In this document: piece after piece, positions 24,158 through 36,769 of the stretch
Layout of the letters: the number at the start of each line of letters is the position of its first letter
How positions within the stretch are numbered: the first letter of the stretch is position 1
Source: Semisulcospira habei
Lineage: Eukaryota > Mollusca > Gastropoda > Semisulcospiridae
Assembly: GCA_036245525.1 (NCBI GenBank)
Contig: BTPG01000006.1
Span: 68,270,286-68,334,285, forward strand
Length of the DNA: 64,000 bases
Direction of reading: 5' to 3'
Made by a program: the position numbers and the translations under genes
Notes under the pieces: model-generated
What the model saw: only the letters and a program-made list of their open reading frames with translations
What the model was told of the DNA's origin: nothing
Database searches by the model: none

Positions 24158-24685
24158 AACGGTAGCATCCAGTATCAGTCAACAGTGAGGTCAAGTCTGG
24201 CACCAACTACCCATCAGGCCGAGCATACATCCCTAGGTGCGAATGTTCAAGCCGCGGATATTTGGATGTCGAGAAAGGGCACAGACTCCTCGGAAATCTC
24301 ATGCGTGAATCGGAGAGACGGATGAAAAGATGAGATGAAGTTGATGTTCTCACTGCCCAAAGATGTTGTATGTGGGGGAGACATACCGTACACTCCCTGA
24401 ACGCTGCGAGGAGCATGTTCGTTCGATCCGCCTCGGATACAACAACCGCCAGGTTGGACGTCATTTCAACGAACCTCCTCATAGCCTCACACATTTCAGC
24501 ATACGCATCCTTTGGCAAAATACATCCCACTTCATCCGCCGCAAAATGACAGAATCCTTTTTCGCGGACAGGCTTGACACTTACCATCCGCGCGGCTTGA
24601 ACATTCGCCCCTAGGGATGTATGCTCGGCCTGATGGGTAGTTGGTGCCAGACTTGAACTCACTGTTGATACTGGATGCTACCGTT

Positions 24686-24764
<79 letters not shown>

Positions 24765-24975
24765 TGAACGGCAGCAGGCACGAGTGAATGCGAATGTATG
24801 CAGTGACGTGTATGTATGTAGACATAAGTTTTGTGCTACGTGTTTTGTGCATGTGTATTTTGCGTCATTATGTGCATGTGTTTTTATTTTTTATTTTTTT
24901 TAAAATATTTTTTACGTCATTCTAAATTATCTCTATACAGGATGACGTCTTTTCTTTCTATCGTGTTCTTTTCTA
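23826..24975. repeat. Long inverted repeat built from Penelope-like sequence and CA/TG tracts
   Basis: Left arm 23826-24262 and right arm about 24588-24975 are reverse complements over several hundred bases. The order in the left arm is a CGTGTTCTTTTCT-type segment, a TACATACATACACGTCACTG segment, a CA tract (24055-24154), and a CAACTACCCATCAGGCCGAG segment. The right arm mirrors this with a TG tract (24688-24760). The spacer is about 330 bp and contains the GIY-YIG coding region. The CA tracts differ in length and interruptions. Confidence 0.85.
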
Positions 24976-25070
24976 TTCTACGTTTGTTTCCATGTCACCT
25001 GAAGAAGGATCTTTGATCCGAAACGTCGTTCCTTGTTTCTATTTTAAAGGGTTTTCTACCACTATCTTCT
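24345..25070 (+). pseudogene. Penelope-like element 3' part: GIY-YIG endonuclease fragment and 3' end
   Basis: The frame at 24363-24614 encodes MLYVGETYRTLPERCEEHVR...LGYNNRQVGRHFNEPPH, which fits the GIY-YIG nuclease of Penelope-like elements: YVGET is the second half of the GIY...YIG motif and R/E/H follow. The RT domain that should precede it is absent. After (TG)n comes a 3' region ending CCTGAAGAAGGATC...CGAAACGTCGTTCC (about 24998-25035). With the minus-strand piece at 22660 it forms a head-to-head pair, a layout known for this element class. Confidence 0.75.
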
Positions 25071-25189
25071 GTTTTTCTTTCACATGAAGCCCAGTTTTAC
25101 TACATTGTGATCATTTCATTAATTTCAGTATGACCCATCAATTTAATTGTAATCCTTTTTAGTTAAGGCATGTTTAACAGGGGCTGCCG

Positions 25190-26905
25190 CTGAAGCTTCT
25201 ACCGTCTGCACATTCAGCAGTCTTGTCAAACTCGGGGAAGATGTACCTCAGGGAGATGTTGTGTCTGATGCTGTTCTTGGTCTACATTAATGACATCAGT
25301 ACAGCAGTACCAAGGTTCGTCTCGAACATCCTCCATGCGGATGACTTTGCAGTGTGGAGCGCAGCAGAACATAAAGAAATAGCATCCTGCAGAATCCAGG
25401 ATGCTGCCAATGGAGTCAGCATCTGGACTGAAAGATGGCCACTCAAACTGAGCTAGACCATCTCTTTCAATCAGATGGAAGAGGTCACCTTGAAACTGAA
25501 GACCTCCCAGTACCAGACAGGCAGGCCAATTTTACTGGCAACAAATAAATTACTGGATTTACGTGGAGGACTCGCATCGAAGCCATGGAAGCTAGAGCTG
25601 CGAAAAAAAGTCTCTGATGAAGAAACTGGTGGGGACCACATTGACGCAAATTACAGCATCCTGGCGCAAGCAAACACCAACTTGGTCAGACCAGTAGTGC
25701 GGTACCAAGATACATCGACAACATGAAACACTGCCTGCAAAATCAAAAAGCCAGGCTTGACAAGTTTCAGAACATGGGTCATTCTCATGATGCAGTGACA
25801 TTCTTAGAGCCATCTGGAGCACATCGATTTAGGAAATGGAGGACATTGTAGCCACTGGAACAGCACACACGATGAAGAGACTTACTAAACACCGAGAGCA
25901 CTGGAGACTACAGGAGCAGACCAAAAACCGTCAGAAATGCCCGTCTGAACAGCCAACTGAAGGTCATGCAAAGGGCTAAAACTGACGTCCTGGAACCAAG
26001 CCCAAAGATGTGTGAAGAGCTCCCTTCAGATACCTGTACATCTCGAAAGAGCATTCTAGACAACATAAACGATGTTCCAGGACTCTTTACCAAAGGTCGT
26101 GGCACTGCACAAAGCCATCTCGCTGGAGATTATGCACAAGCGCTACCCTCGCAGCAGCTGTGCTCACATCTACACAAGCGGGTCCGCACAAGATACCATG
26201 CGGAATGAAGGAAGTGGCGTGTACATCTGTTGTTCAGACCGCACTACTACCTCCCTCTCCTTACCACCTGGCGACAGCAGCTCCAACTATCGTACAGATC
26301 TGCAGGTGCTCAACACAGCAGCAGAGCACTAGCTAGGGTAAGGCAGCAGCTTGATCCACTGATCTCCTCACCAGGAAGCTTCAAGATAGACTGGATGTCC
26401 TGTCCACAAAATAGTGCTGCAGTGGATTCCAGTGCATTCTGGAGTAGCTTGAAATGGAGAGGCTGACAGCCTGGCCAAAGCAGTAGCTAGTATACCTCAA
26501 GATCACAACCTCCTGTAAAGAAACCAAGACACTACAGCAACAAAGTGATTGGCAACAGCAGAACGGCGGCTGCAGCCCGTGGGCAGACGACATCAACAAG
26601 CTGAACATATTTCATCTACGCACTGATCACTCTTAACTCACCTCGTGAGACTGGGTTATGCGGAAACAGCCCTATGCGAATGTGGTGTAGAAAATCAGTC
26701 TCCTTAGCACATTCTCCAGACCTGTCCATACAGAGAAGCGGTCCGCTGGCAGTTCTGACCAGAAGACACGCCCCTGTACACCAAACTCTGAAAACATGCT
26801 GCCGAGCTCTTGACAGCTCACTTATTGGCAGACAAAACAATATAAGACGACCATCAAGGCCACTTTACAAATTTCACATACAAGCGATCAAAAATCTCTG
26901 TAACT
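25190..26905 (+). pseudogene. Decayed LINE with RT and RNase H (Jockey/CR1-type layout)
   Basis: An RT core fragment at 25223-25456 reads FLVYINDISTAVPRF...HADDFAVW, with the catalytic Asp pair in HADDFAVW. After many stops and frameshifts an RNase H domain appears at about 26080-26480: HIYTSGSAQDTMRNEGSGVYI (the first catalytic Asp is replaced by Ser), then GEADSLAKAVA near 26457-26490. A C-terminal Cys/His tail (ALCECGV...EHILQTCPYR) follows at about 26655-26740. Its 5' part is missing. A tail with GCGCCTATATAATAA and ATT units follows at 27035-27085. Confidence 0.8.
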
Positions 26906-27174
26906 TAAGTAGCTGAACTGGCCCTTCCTTTGTCTTGTACTGTATTTGTCTTAAATGGCGTAAATCCGTGTCTGTTACGTGAGTGTGCGTGTTGGGTTTC
27001 AGTTCGCGGCGCTTTGAGTCGATTTGCCCCAAAATTGAGAAAAAGCGCCTATATAATAACGGTATTATTATTATTTATCATTAATCCGGGTTATTTTGAG
27101 GTCATTTATTAGAAAATGTTATGAAGAGTGTGTTATGTTATGTGTGCAAATAGAATGTTTATAAAAAAATAATA

Positions 27175-28115
<941 letters not shown>

Positions 28116-29080
28116 TGTCACTATGGTCCGTGTGCATGAAAATCCGGCCTGTTTGGTCTTGACCTACTTTTCGTTTGTCAAAGCACCTAAATAATCAACG
28201 TAACCTACAAACATGAAAATCAAAAAGTTCTTTATTTTTAGGTTAGCGGCCATATTTACCTGATCAAATGGATATGGGTGTGTTCTTTATCTTTGTGTCA
28301 GTCACTGGAGCATAAACAAAGTGGTTTTAAAGTAATTCACATTATATCAAATAAGATTTATTAAGAAAATGATATGCACCGGAAGTTCTGGTTCTCTAAT
28401 GAATTTTTTCAACCTTGTACTGACATGCGTGATCCATGTCTTAGTGTAGTGTGTTGGGGCTGAATGAGTTAAACAAATTATAAAAACAAAAAACACCAGG
28501 GAAGAAGACCTTAGGGACGCCATAGGTGCCGAAATAATGATGAAGTTGCGTGCAAGAGGGGGGGTGGGTGTTGGGTGGGGGGGGGGGGGTGGGGGTGGGG
28601 GGGGGGGGGTGTTGGGTGGGGGTATGATGTGTGTGTGTGTGGTGTGTATGGGAGGTTACTTTAACAATTTGACTTCCTTGTGCCAATCACCAATCGCGAA
28701 ACTAAAAATCTGAGCCATCACAAATAATTTTGTGATAACATTATAAACATGTCCTGAAGAGCAAAAGAAATGAGACCCCACTAGAACCATCAGAAGCACT
28801 GTAGTGTTGCCGCATTTCTTGTACTCATCGGTATAGTTTTCACCAATCACGGGTCACGACGAATCACAAAACCTGTAAACGGAAAAATTCCGTGTCACGA
28901 TGCCAACGTTAACCCCTCTCCCCCACCCGTACCCACCACCCCAACCCACCCACCCACCCACCCATAGTACAATAGGCTTGCTTTTGGCGATCAAAAACGT
29001 TGCATTGGCATGTATACATTGAGAGGAAAACAAAAATAACGCATTGCGCCTGAGGCGCCGTACTGGAGGGAAGTTTGGCT
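28116..29080. other. Non-coding stretch with a G/T-rich tract
   Basis: A G-rich tract with TG interruptions lies at 28557-28650; on the other strand it is C/A-rich. A weak TTAA-family end (GTTGGGGCTGAATGAGTTAA) is at 28453-28472. Nothing else recognised. Confidence 0.5.
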
Positions 29081-29083
29081 CAA

Positions 29084-29213
29084 AACCAGGGTTCAGTTGC
29101 ATGAGCGAGCTTAGTCCTGCGCCAGCCACTAAGCAAGGTGCTCCGCTATAGCGGAGCACCTTGCTTAGTGGCTGGCGCAGGACTAAGCTCACTCGTGCAA
29201 CCAAACCCTGGTT
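29084..29213. mobile_element. Palindromic MITE with a perfect 84-bp core
   Basis: Positions 29107-29190 form a perfect palindrome, from GAGCTTAGTCCTGCGCCAGC through the CTCCGCTATAGCGGAG centre. Imperfect arms extend it to about 29084-29213 (AAACCAGGGTT...TGCA). No open frame and no other copy in the window. Confidence 0.85.
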
Positions 29214-29894
29214 TGCTGGCGGAAACCGGTGTATTATCAACATGAAGGCCCACTACCGCCGTAACTGTTCAAAGATACACTTCTGAAACTGATGGTTACG
29301 AAACGCTACACACAGGTCTAGATATGGTTTATTTAGACACAGGACAATCCAGTTCAGCACACGTCGTTTTGATATCAAGTAATTTGACGATGACTCTACT
29401 CCGTTCTATAAATACAACGTTTTCAGTACGTGATATAGCTAAAAACAGATTGACACGCTAAAGGCTGGGCAGAATAAATAAGTGCGATCACGCGTGTGCT
29501 TTTGCTGCGTGTCCCAACCGTGCTGTCAAAGTTCATTACGTGTGTCGACAAGGCATAAGAAACACGGCAAATGGTGCTGAAATGTGTGTTCAAATTTACG
29601 CGTAATGGTACTTTAAACCAAAGGTGTCAGGTGTGATGAATGCGTGTGGCTCAAGAAAGCAATTATCATGAGCTATCTCCCTCACCAATACGCTGGTCGT
29701 GGGCGTTGAATGAATAACGATTTCAGAAACACTCAAACTGTGTCCGCTGGCAGGGAAGGAATTATTTTTTTTGTGTGTGTGGCTCAAGTGCGAAGCAAAA
29801 GTGAGTCTATGTTCTTGACCAGTGGTCGTCTGTCCGTCACGTCGGTCGTCCACCCGCCGTCCGCCGTCGTCAGTCCGCTGTCGTCCGGAGTCTG

Positions 29895-30530
29895 TGATAA
29901 ACTTAAACGTTGGCATTTTCTCGGAGACTATTCAAACCTCAGTCTTTAAACTTAGCCCAAGGATATTTTGTGGCAAGACCTTCCTAAACATACCAATTTG
30001 AGTGACCTCTCTTAAAGGTCAAGGTCACAGGGGATCAGGAAATAGGTCAAACTTTTCTTTTTCAAATACTATTCACAACTTCAAAGCCAAACTTTGGTAC
30101 AAAAATACCTGATGGTAAGATCTTTCTATGCATACTAATTTGGTTGACCTCTCGGAAAGATCAAGGGTCACAAGAGCTCAGGAAATAGGTAAAAAATAAC
30201 CATACTTTGACAAAAGATTTTTTTTTCCTCAAATGCTATTCATAACTTCAAACCCAAACTTGGTTCAGAGATACCTGGTGGTAAGACCTTCCTATGCATA
30301 CTAATTTGGATGACACTTCGGAAAGGTCGCGGGTCAAAGGAGATCAGGAAATAGGTTACAAATAGCCATTTTTTGACCAAAAATGTCTCAAAAACTAGTT
30401 ACAACTTCAGTTCATCCCAAACCTGGTACAAAGATACCTAATAAAGACATGCTAAGTTAGATGACCTCTTGGAAAGGTCAAGGATCACACGAAGTCAGCA
30501 AATGAAGTGAAAAATGTATTCTTTTTTTTT
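29895..30530. repeat. Tandem repeat, about 125-bp unit, four diverged copies
   Basis: Units share AACTTCAAA(C/G)CCAAAC.TTGG, ATACCTG.TGGTAAGA, CTTCCTATGCATACTAATTT, GACCTCTCGGAAAGGTCA and GATCAGGAAATAGGT. The first part (29895-30030) matches sequence in the recombinase-gene intron of copies A and B, so this is a dispersed repeat with an expanded internal array. Confidence 0.75.
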
Positions 30531-30733
30531 TTTTTTTGGTGTAGATTTAAGTTTTAGTTTTTATAATTAGTTTTGCAACACTTTTTAAACAAACAAGAAA
30601 GGTAGCCGATGATAAGACCTTCCCTGCATCGGGCCTGAAATGGGCGAACCCAATACGCAAGAAGGCTATGGGGTCAAAGTCGGCCACAGTGGGCCCGCGC
30701 ACAGACGTGTTAGTAAAATCCAAAGTCGTTCGC

Positions 30734-31000
30734 GGGCCCACTGACCGACTTCGCGCTCAGTAAACAAAGGTCTTCGGGCCCACGACCACTGTGCGCTTGC
30801 CCACTGACCGACTTCGCGCTCAGTAAACAAAGGTCTTCGGGCCCACGACCACTGTGCGCGGGCCCACTGACCGACTTCGCGCTCAGTAAACAAAGGTCTT
30901 CGGGCCCACGACCACTGTGCCCGGGCCCACTGACCGACTTCGCGCTCAGTAAACAAAGGTCTTCGGGCCCACAACCACTGTGCGCGGGCCCACTGCGGCC
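30734..31000. repeat. 63-bp tandem repeat, four copies
   Basis: CTGACCGACTTCGCGCTCAG recurs every 63 bp (30741, 30804, and so on). Because 63 is a multiple of three, one minus-strand frame reads a 21-residue repeat (EREVGQWARAQWSWARRPLF). GGGCCC palindromes occur in each unit. I treat the frame as incidental. Confidence 0.85.
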
Positions 31001-31257
31001 GTCGTAGACCCGAAAACGTTTAGCTACTGGGATAGCCTTTGCCGTTAGCTACCCTTTCACCATCGATTTTTGTCCGTCACTGTCAACTCGCAGACTATTA
31101 AATTTTGTGCTGTTTGTCCAAACCGGATGGAACAGAAATGACACCCTCGTGATCAGTTCACACCAGAAAAGGTGACTGTTAACCGTGTAAAAATGAACGG
31201 AAGATGCAGGCTTTGAAAGGGAAAGTCACACCAGGATTTATGAACTGTGTTGTATAC

Positions 31258-31363
31258 AGAGGAGCCAAAAAAAATGCAACATCATTCGAGTCATCGGAAA
31301 CACTGATGTGTTTCCGATGACTCGAATGATATGTCGCGTTTCTTTGGCCCGGGCGGCTCCTCA
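31258..31363. mobile_element. Fold-back element, about 105 bp
   Basis: CATTCGAGTCATCGGAAACA and TGTTTCCGATGACTCGAATG are adjacent perfect arms; outer GAGGAGCC and GGCTCCTC extend the pairing through an imperfect AT-rich part. Confidence 0.8.
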
Positions 31364-31635
31364 TGAAGTGTACTTGTCTTTTCTAAGCGTTTTACTGGAG
31401 TTCCTTTGTGAGCTACGTACGTATTGGATCCGTTCAACAGCAGCAGACTGGTGAAGCGAGTTCTTGTCCTAACAAAACATATATATGAATGTGAGCCAGG
31501 AGGTGGTGGACAAGGAGGCTCGTGAAGATCTGTGCCCATTTTTAGAAGAAGAGCGTTTCCGGAACTGACTTTGGCATTCTCCTGATGGAAATGTGAGGTT
31601 TCAGTCTCTCATTCAGACGGGCCGCATACGGATAC

Positions 31636-32280
<645 letters not shown>

Positions 32281-32510
32281 ACGTGGCATTAGCTGCCTAG
32301 GCATCCGGATGACGTCTCGAATGAATGACAGGTCTACAGTTCTAGAATTGTCAAGCGCCGAGAGGCAGATCGGAATTAGCCCTTTCGCTGCCAGTGATCA
32401 CGGCTTGCGCGTCAAAAACCACTGCACACTGACCGACATTCGCGTGAAGAACACAATGCAAGTGGGGCGACCACAGGACTAACAAGAGGCATACAGAACA
32501 CAGGACGAAC

Positions 32511-32577
32511 AAGAGACATAAATCCTCATGAGCCCCCGCGACTGCGGGGGCTCATGAGGGTTTATGTCTCTTGCAGC
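32511..32577. mobile_element. CTCATGAG hairpin, covarying copy
   Basis: Arms AAGAGACATAAATCCTCATG and CATGAGGGTTTATGTCTCTT pair almost fully. Compared with the copy at 17923 the changes in one arm are matched in the other (GACATAAA with TTTATGTC). Confidence 0.85.
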
Positions 32578-32755
32578 TGGGTGGCGTTCGCCTTGCCCCG
32601 GCAGAGCAGGGGTTCAGAGATCGATGCCGCAGATCGACGCAGTGATTGAAATTGCGATCCGTGCACGATGGAAAAGCCAGCCCGTACCGTTCAGTGCGGG
32701 AGCACTCCATAGCCGACAGACCCACTCGGGGAGGGCGTCAGACAGACACGCTCTG

Positions 32756-32870
32756 GGTGTACGCCACAATTACACTTCTGTTCAAAAGAGAAGCTGGACA
32801 GAAGTGCACTTCCGTTTCACAAGCTAAAGCATCTCATATGAATAGAAGTGTACTTGTGGCGTACTCCCTG
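32756..32870. mobile_element. Small TIR element
   Basis: GTACGCCACAATTACACTTCT and its near-complement AGAAGTGTACTTGTGGCGTAC face each other about 75 bp apart. A second short inverted pair (GCGTGCTGG...CCAGCACGC) follows at about 32970-33042. Confidence 0.6.
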
Positions 32871-33198
32871 CCGGTGAAACCTACCCGAGTGAGACTGTTT
32901 GTCTGGGGAGCATTCCCGCAAAAATGGGGCGACTGAGAGATCCATCAGGAGATCAGTAATGCCCTGTGGGTGCGTGCTGGTCTGTGACTTTGGACCTCAG
33001 AGCCCCAGGCCGTATGAACCTAAATCACAGGCCAGCACGCGGTAATCTGCTCCTGTGCCGCAGCGTGACATGAAAGTGTGCACCAATCAGATTTCTTCTT
33101 TGTCGGTAGTTAAGAAATCCCAAGGTCTCATCTTGGTTAACACGTTCTTGCTGAGCCCGACGCATTTTCATTCACTCGTCAAATCATTTTACTTTTAA

Positions 33199-33404
33199 CT
33201 CATTCAGCCCCGACACGCCATAGCAAGACATGTATCGAGCATGATAGTTCAAAGGTGGTGCCAGAAAGGCTTGGCGCCCATAGGCGCCAAGCTATTCTGG
33301 CACAACCCAAGAACTATTATGCTCGATCTGTCTCGAGAATTGTGATACAGTCCTTCAGAGGGCAACCTCAAAATTTGGGGATTTCGGTCCTGGGGCAGAA
33401 TGTG
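33199..33404. mobile_element. TTAA fold-back MITE, 206 bp
   Basis: TTAA at 33195-33198 and 33405-33408. Ends are CTCATTCAGCCCC and TGGGGCAGAATGTG. Core arms carry GAGCATGATAG and CTATTATGCTC, matched changes compared with the ACCATGATAG form elsewhere. Confidence 0.9.
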
Positions 33405-33539
33405 TTAATAAGGTTAGCTTCCAGCTGGATCTCCGCCTTGCCAGTAGTCAAGTTTCTCTCCTGTAATTTTAAATCCCTTTTATTTATAGAAGGGACTTTT
33501 CAATTAGGACGGGTCGCGGTGGGGCGAATTTAATAGCAT

Positions 33540-33780
33540 GTTCATACTGTCAAAGTTAATGATGTCACAATTAAAGTAACAAGATAAAAAATTACGTCAT
33601 GTCTACTCACAAACCAGATAGGTGAGGCTAGCGCTGGTAGAACTGTACATATACCAAGGGGAATTACTCGGCGCTGGACAGACAAACAGATGCCCCCGCC
33701 TATCAGGCACCCAATCGCCAGCCCACAGAAAAATACGAAGGTATAGAACAAGGCCATCATCTACATCCCTAAAAAGGATA
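33540..33780 (-). CDS. Possible host exon encoding a two-helix membrane protein
   Basis: The minus-strand frame (ATG at about 33760) encodes about 50 hydrophobic residues, MMALFYTFVFFCGLAIGCL...ICTVLPALASPIWF, then a strong donor-like site TTT|GTGAGTAG near 33609. An acceptor-like TTTTTAG|G lies just upstream near 33774. The two hydrophobic stretches (about residues 3-25 and 35-50) could be membrane helices. I do not recognise the family. A decayed inverted copy of the same exon follows at 33990-34190. It may be an ordinary exon, an old exon copy or chance. Confidence 0.3.
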
Positions 33781-34195
33781 CATCAGGTCAAGCCTATAAC
33801 CCATGTCTTTTTCTGGAACTTAGGATGTAGGCAGGAGAAACACACATACACAAACAAGAAGGTGCACTACTAAATGTGGTCGGGTAAATACCCTGATTTC
33901 CCACAGTAGATGTACAAGACAATACTCAACAATCTAACGATACAAAAATTGTGCATAGAGTTATAGAATACTCACAAACCAGATAGGTTTGTAGTGCACC
34001 TTCTTGTTTGTTCTCCTGCCTACTTCCTAAGTTCCAGAAAAAGAGATGGGTTATAGGCTTGACCTGATGCATCCTTTTTTGGGATGCAGATGATGGCCTT
34101 GTTTTATACCTGCGTATTTTTCTGTGGGCTGGCGATTGGATCTAACTGTCTGTCCAGCGCTGAGTAATTCCCCTCGGTATGTGTACGTCATGTCT
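33605..34195. repeat. Inverted repeat with about 230-bp arms around a small spacer
   Basis: 33625-33870 pairs with 33985-34190: for example GTGCACTAC.. / GTAGTGCACC, CCCATGTCTTTTTCTGGAAC and its complement, and CAGCCCACAGAAAAATACG and its complement. A direct copy of CTCACAAACCAGATAGG occurs at both 33608 and 33971, marking a complex junction. The right arm has an early stop in the exon frame. Confidence 0.85.
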
Positions 34196-34764
34196 AGTTA
34201 CGCTAACCTCCCTGCTTAACGTACATCACGCGAAGCGCCGTATGTGCGAATTATGTATGTATGTATGGATGTATGTATGTATGTATGCAGGCTATGTGTG
34301 TGTTTGTGCGTATACACGTAAACAAGAGAATCTCCAACATTTCTGTACACACAAGCTTGAAACTTGGCGAAATAACATAAACAACCGTTTACAGGAAGTC
34401 GGTTGACCCAGATTAGAGTCCGTAATTTTGGTTATATTTACTTGAAAATTTGGATATAGCTAGTTTGGATAAAGACATTGGATGAGTTTGTTAGCCAGTT
34501 TTGTATCCTTTCAACTTCTTTAGTAAAAATTTTTTTTTCAGAAAAGAGTTAAAATAGTAAGAAACCTTGACTTCTAGAGAAAGTCAGACAGTGGCGGTGA
34601 CGTAAAAGAGGCAACTCCGTCACCACGCAGACATTTGACATAATAGCTTTTTTCCCTTTCATTAATTCACCTATCATGTTTTTTTCCCGTAGTTTTTCTT
34701 CCTCCTCTTCTTCTTCTTATTATTATTGTTATTATTTGCATGCTCTGTTTATTTTCCTGTTATG

Positions 34765-34865
34765 TTTTTTGTTTACAGGACAGCTTGTAAGACAGGCATT
34801 GAGTTTCCTAATAGCTTTATCCTGAATAAATAAAGATTCATCATCATCATCATCATCATCTCTAT
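34765..34865 (+). repeat. Retroposon 3' tail with (ATC)n
   Basis: GGACAGCTTGTAAGACAGGC...CCTAATAGCTTTATCCTG then AATAAAGATTCATCATC. It is the plus-strand counterpart of 5912-6015. Confidence 0.7.
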
Positions 34866-35285
34866 CTCTCTCACATATACGTGCATCTCCAAGAGGCATA
34901 GATCCTTATGTGTGTGTCTTTTGAGGATGTTTAGAGCGCGCGCATGCACACACGCACACGCATACACACACATCGACGCGCTTTCAGCAGAGCATGCAGG
35001 TGTACTTAGTATAGCATGTAGCTAGGTAAAGTGAACATGATTTCACACAAATTATAGCAAGACTGAAATTGTACCGTGAAATTTCAGTTTTGTCACTATT
35101 TTCCCAAGTTTTGAAGTGAAAGCGAAACTCATATCACGTTAACTATAAAATTACGTAAAAACAAAAAAATACGTCATGACAAAATAATTACGTTTGACAA
35201 ACCAATGACGCGTATGCACTGCGCGCGCCCCTTTATAGAGTTCACTATGAAGCATTGGCACATCTGCGAGGCTTTTTCAAAAGGA

Positions 35286-35663
35286 TTGGTTGGTTGGTTG
35301 GTTGTACATTGCTTAACGTCCCGACAGCAACAAGACTTTCTCAGGACGTGCCTGCACTGTTTGAGAGAAAAAAAAAAAAAAACTAAATAGAATATTGAAT
35401 GTATGTCGCCAGCCGGTCTAATACGCTAAATATACCTAAGACCATTTAGCAATACACATCCAATATCAAGAGCTACAGGCAGTGCAGACAGTAGGGAGAG
35501 TTTAAAAAAAGGAAAAAGTACAAGTGAATGGACTAAGGGTAGAAAAAAACACATGCCCCAGAATAGAGGGGAAAATCCACCCTGTGGGGCTGACCAGGGT
35601 GACCCTGGGAACTAAAAAGTAATTAACCCCACCCAAGTCCCCCAGGGCAGACCCGGGTGGGGG
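35286..35663 (-). mobile_element. SINE-like retroposon, 378 bp, with 13-bp target duplication
   Basis: TTTTTCAAAAGGA occurs at 35273-35285 and again at 35664-35676. On the minus strand the element starts CCCCCACCCGGGTCTGCCC and ends CGGGACGTTAAGCAATGTAC followed by (AACC)n. No protein frame. Other copies are at 13370-13930 (minus) and about 54105-54812 (plus), both interrupted. An RNA-polymerase-III box was not identified with confidence, so it could instead be a LINE 3' end. Confidence 0.85.
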
Positions 35664-35749
35664 TTTTTCAAAAGGAGATATTTCAGAATCAGGTCAAAGA
35701 CAAAAGGTAGCGAAGACAGCTCTAATATAGAAGAGACTTTGTGGGTTAT

Positions 35750-36290
35750 GGTTCATCCCATTTTGTTTTTTCTCCAAATATCTCCGAAAAAAGCAAAAAC
35801 TTTTCTGTACCACTTTAAGGACAAATATCCTTTAGTGCCACTTGACCTTATATGCGCTATTTTTTTTACTTAACTCATATGATTTGTTGATTGTACAGTC
35901 GTTAAAAAAAAGAGAAGGGCGAAAAGACAAAAACAAGCCATTTTCAATACCCTAATAGAGCCCAGACTGTAAACAGCCAGCCAGATTTCAGTATCTACTG
36001 TAGGCCTATATGTCTGCATGCGCTGTTTCAGGTTTGGAAACTTGGTCAATTTACGCATGCACGCGAAAATGGATCTTTCGTATAGTGATCTGAATATCTG
36101 GGGCACATTTAGGGATATAAAAGCAGTTATTTTATGACACAGATGTGACTTTTGACGACTGTACAGATAAACTGACACACCGTTCAAATCTTTCAAAAAT
36201 AAATCATATTAGGTCAAAAGATTGGTATTACAAAAATGGTTCTTCACAAAGATATCTGCGAGAAACGCTGTGCGCTCCGATGTCAAACGA
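35750..36290. repeat. Dispersed repeat, copy 1
   Basis: Shares blocks such as CAAGCCATTTTCAATACC, TAATAGAGCCC and GGGCACATTTAGGGATATAAA with 39070-39640 in the same orientation and order. No recognised coding domain. Confidence 0.7.
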
Positions 36291-36338
36291 CTTATATAAT
36301 TTGGCATTGACTTTACCACACATACTCAATAGACAGTA

Positions 36339-36500
36339 TTCGGAAATCAGAAAGAAGTCAAAATTGCACGAGTTTCGACGAAAACGGTGGATTAAAATCC
36401 AGGACAATCATGCGACCGCATGTTTGTCGTGGCTTTTAATCCACTGTTTTCGTCGAAGCACATGCAATTTTGACCTACATCTGATTTCCAAAATTCGTCT
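36339..36500. mobile_element. Fold-back element, about 160 bp
   Basis: Arms CGGAAATCAGA...CAAAATTGCACG...CGACGAAAACGGTGGATTAAAA and complements. It interrupts or abuts the end of the dispersed repeat at 35750. Confidence 0.75.
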
Positions 36501-36769
36501 ATTATTTTCCCCTCGACCTTGTCTTTGCTGTAGAGTGTTGGCAAGAACATTGTGACACGACTTTTCTAGCCAGGCTGTAACATAGTTGTTTTTGACGCCG
36601 AGCATTGATCTCAACGCACGCTCTGGTGTTTTTTTCCCCTCCTCTGATCAATCGTTTAAATTTTAAAGTGAAAAATTACACGCGTAGATTACAGCTTAGC
36701 TCAGCAAGTGTACGGCAACACTGGTCTTCTGTTCGAACTTAAAGCGGCGACTATGTGTATCTCCTTGTT

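Noticed and set aside
24660..24903. Cys-Val repeat and His-Thr repeat frames here and at 14653, 16597, 22716, 27205, 49079 and 49452
   Set aside because: They are microsatellite translations of TG/CA tracts.
29950..30500. Nuclear-receptor response elements (AGGTCA repeats)
   Set aside because: The half-sites are part of a diverged tandem repeat with inconsistent spacing; no evidence of regulation.
30734..31000. Possible CRISPR array
   Set aside because: Units are contiguous 63-bp tandem repeats without variable spacers, in a eukaryotic context with no cas genes.
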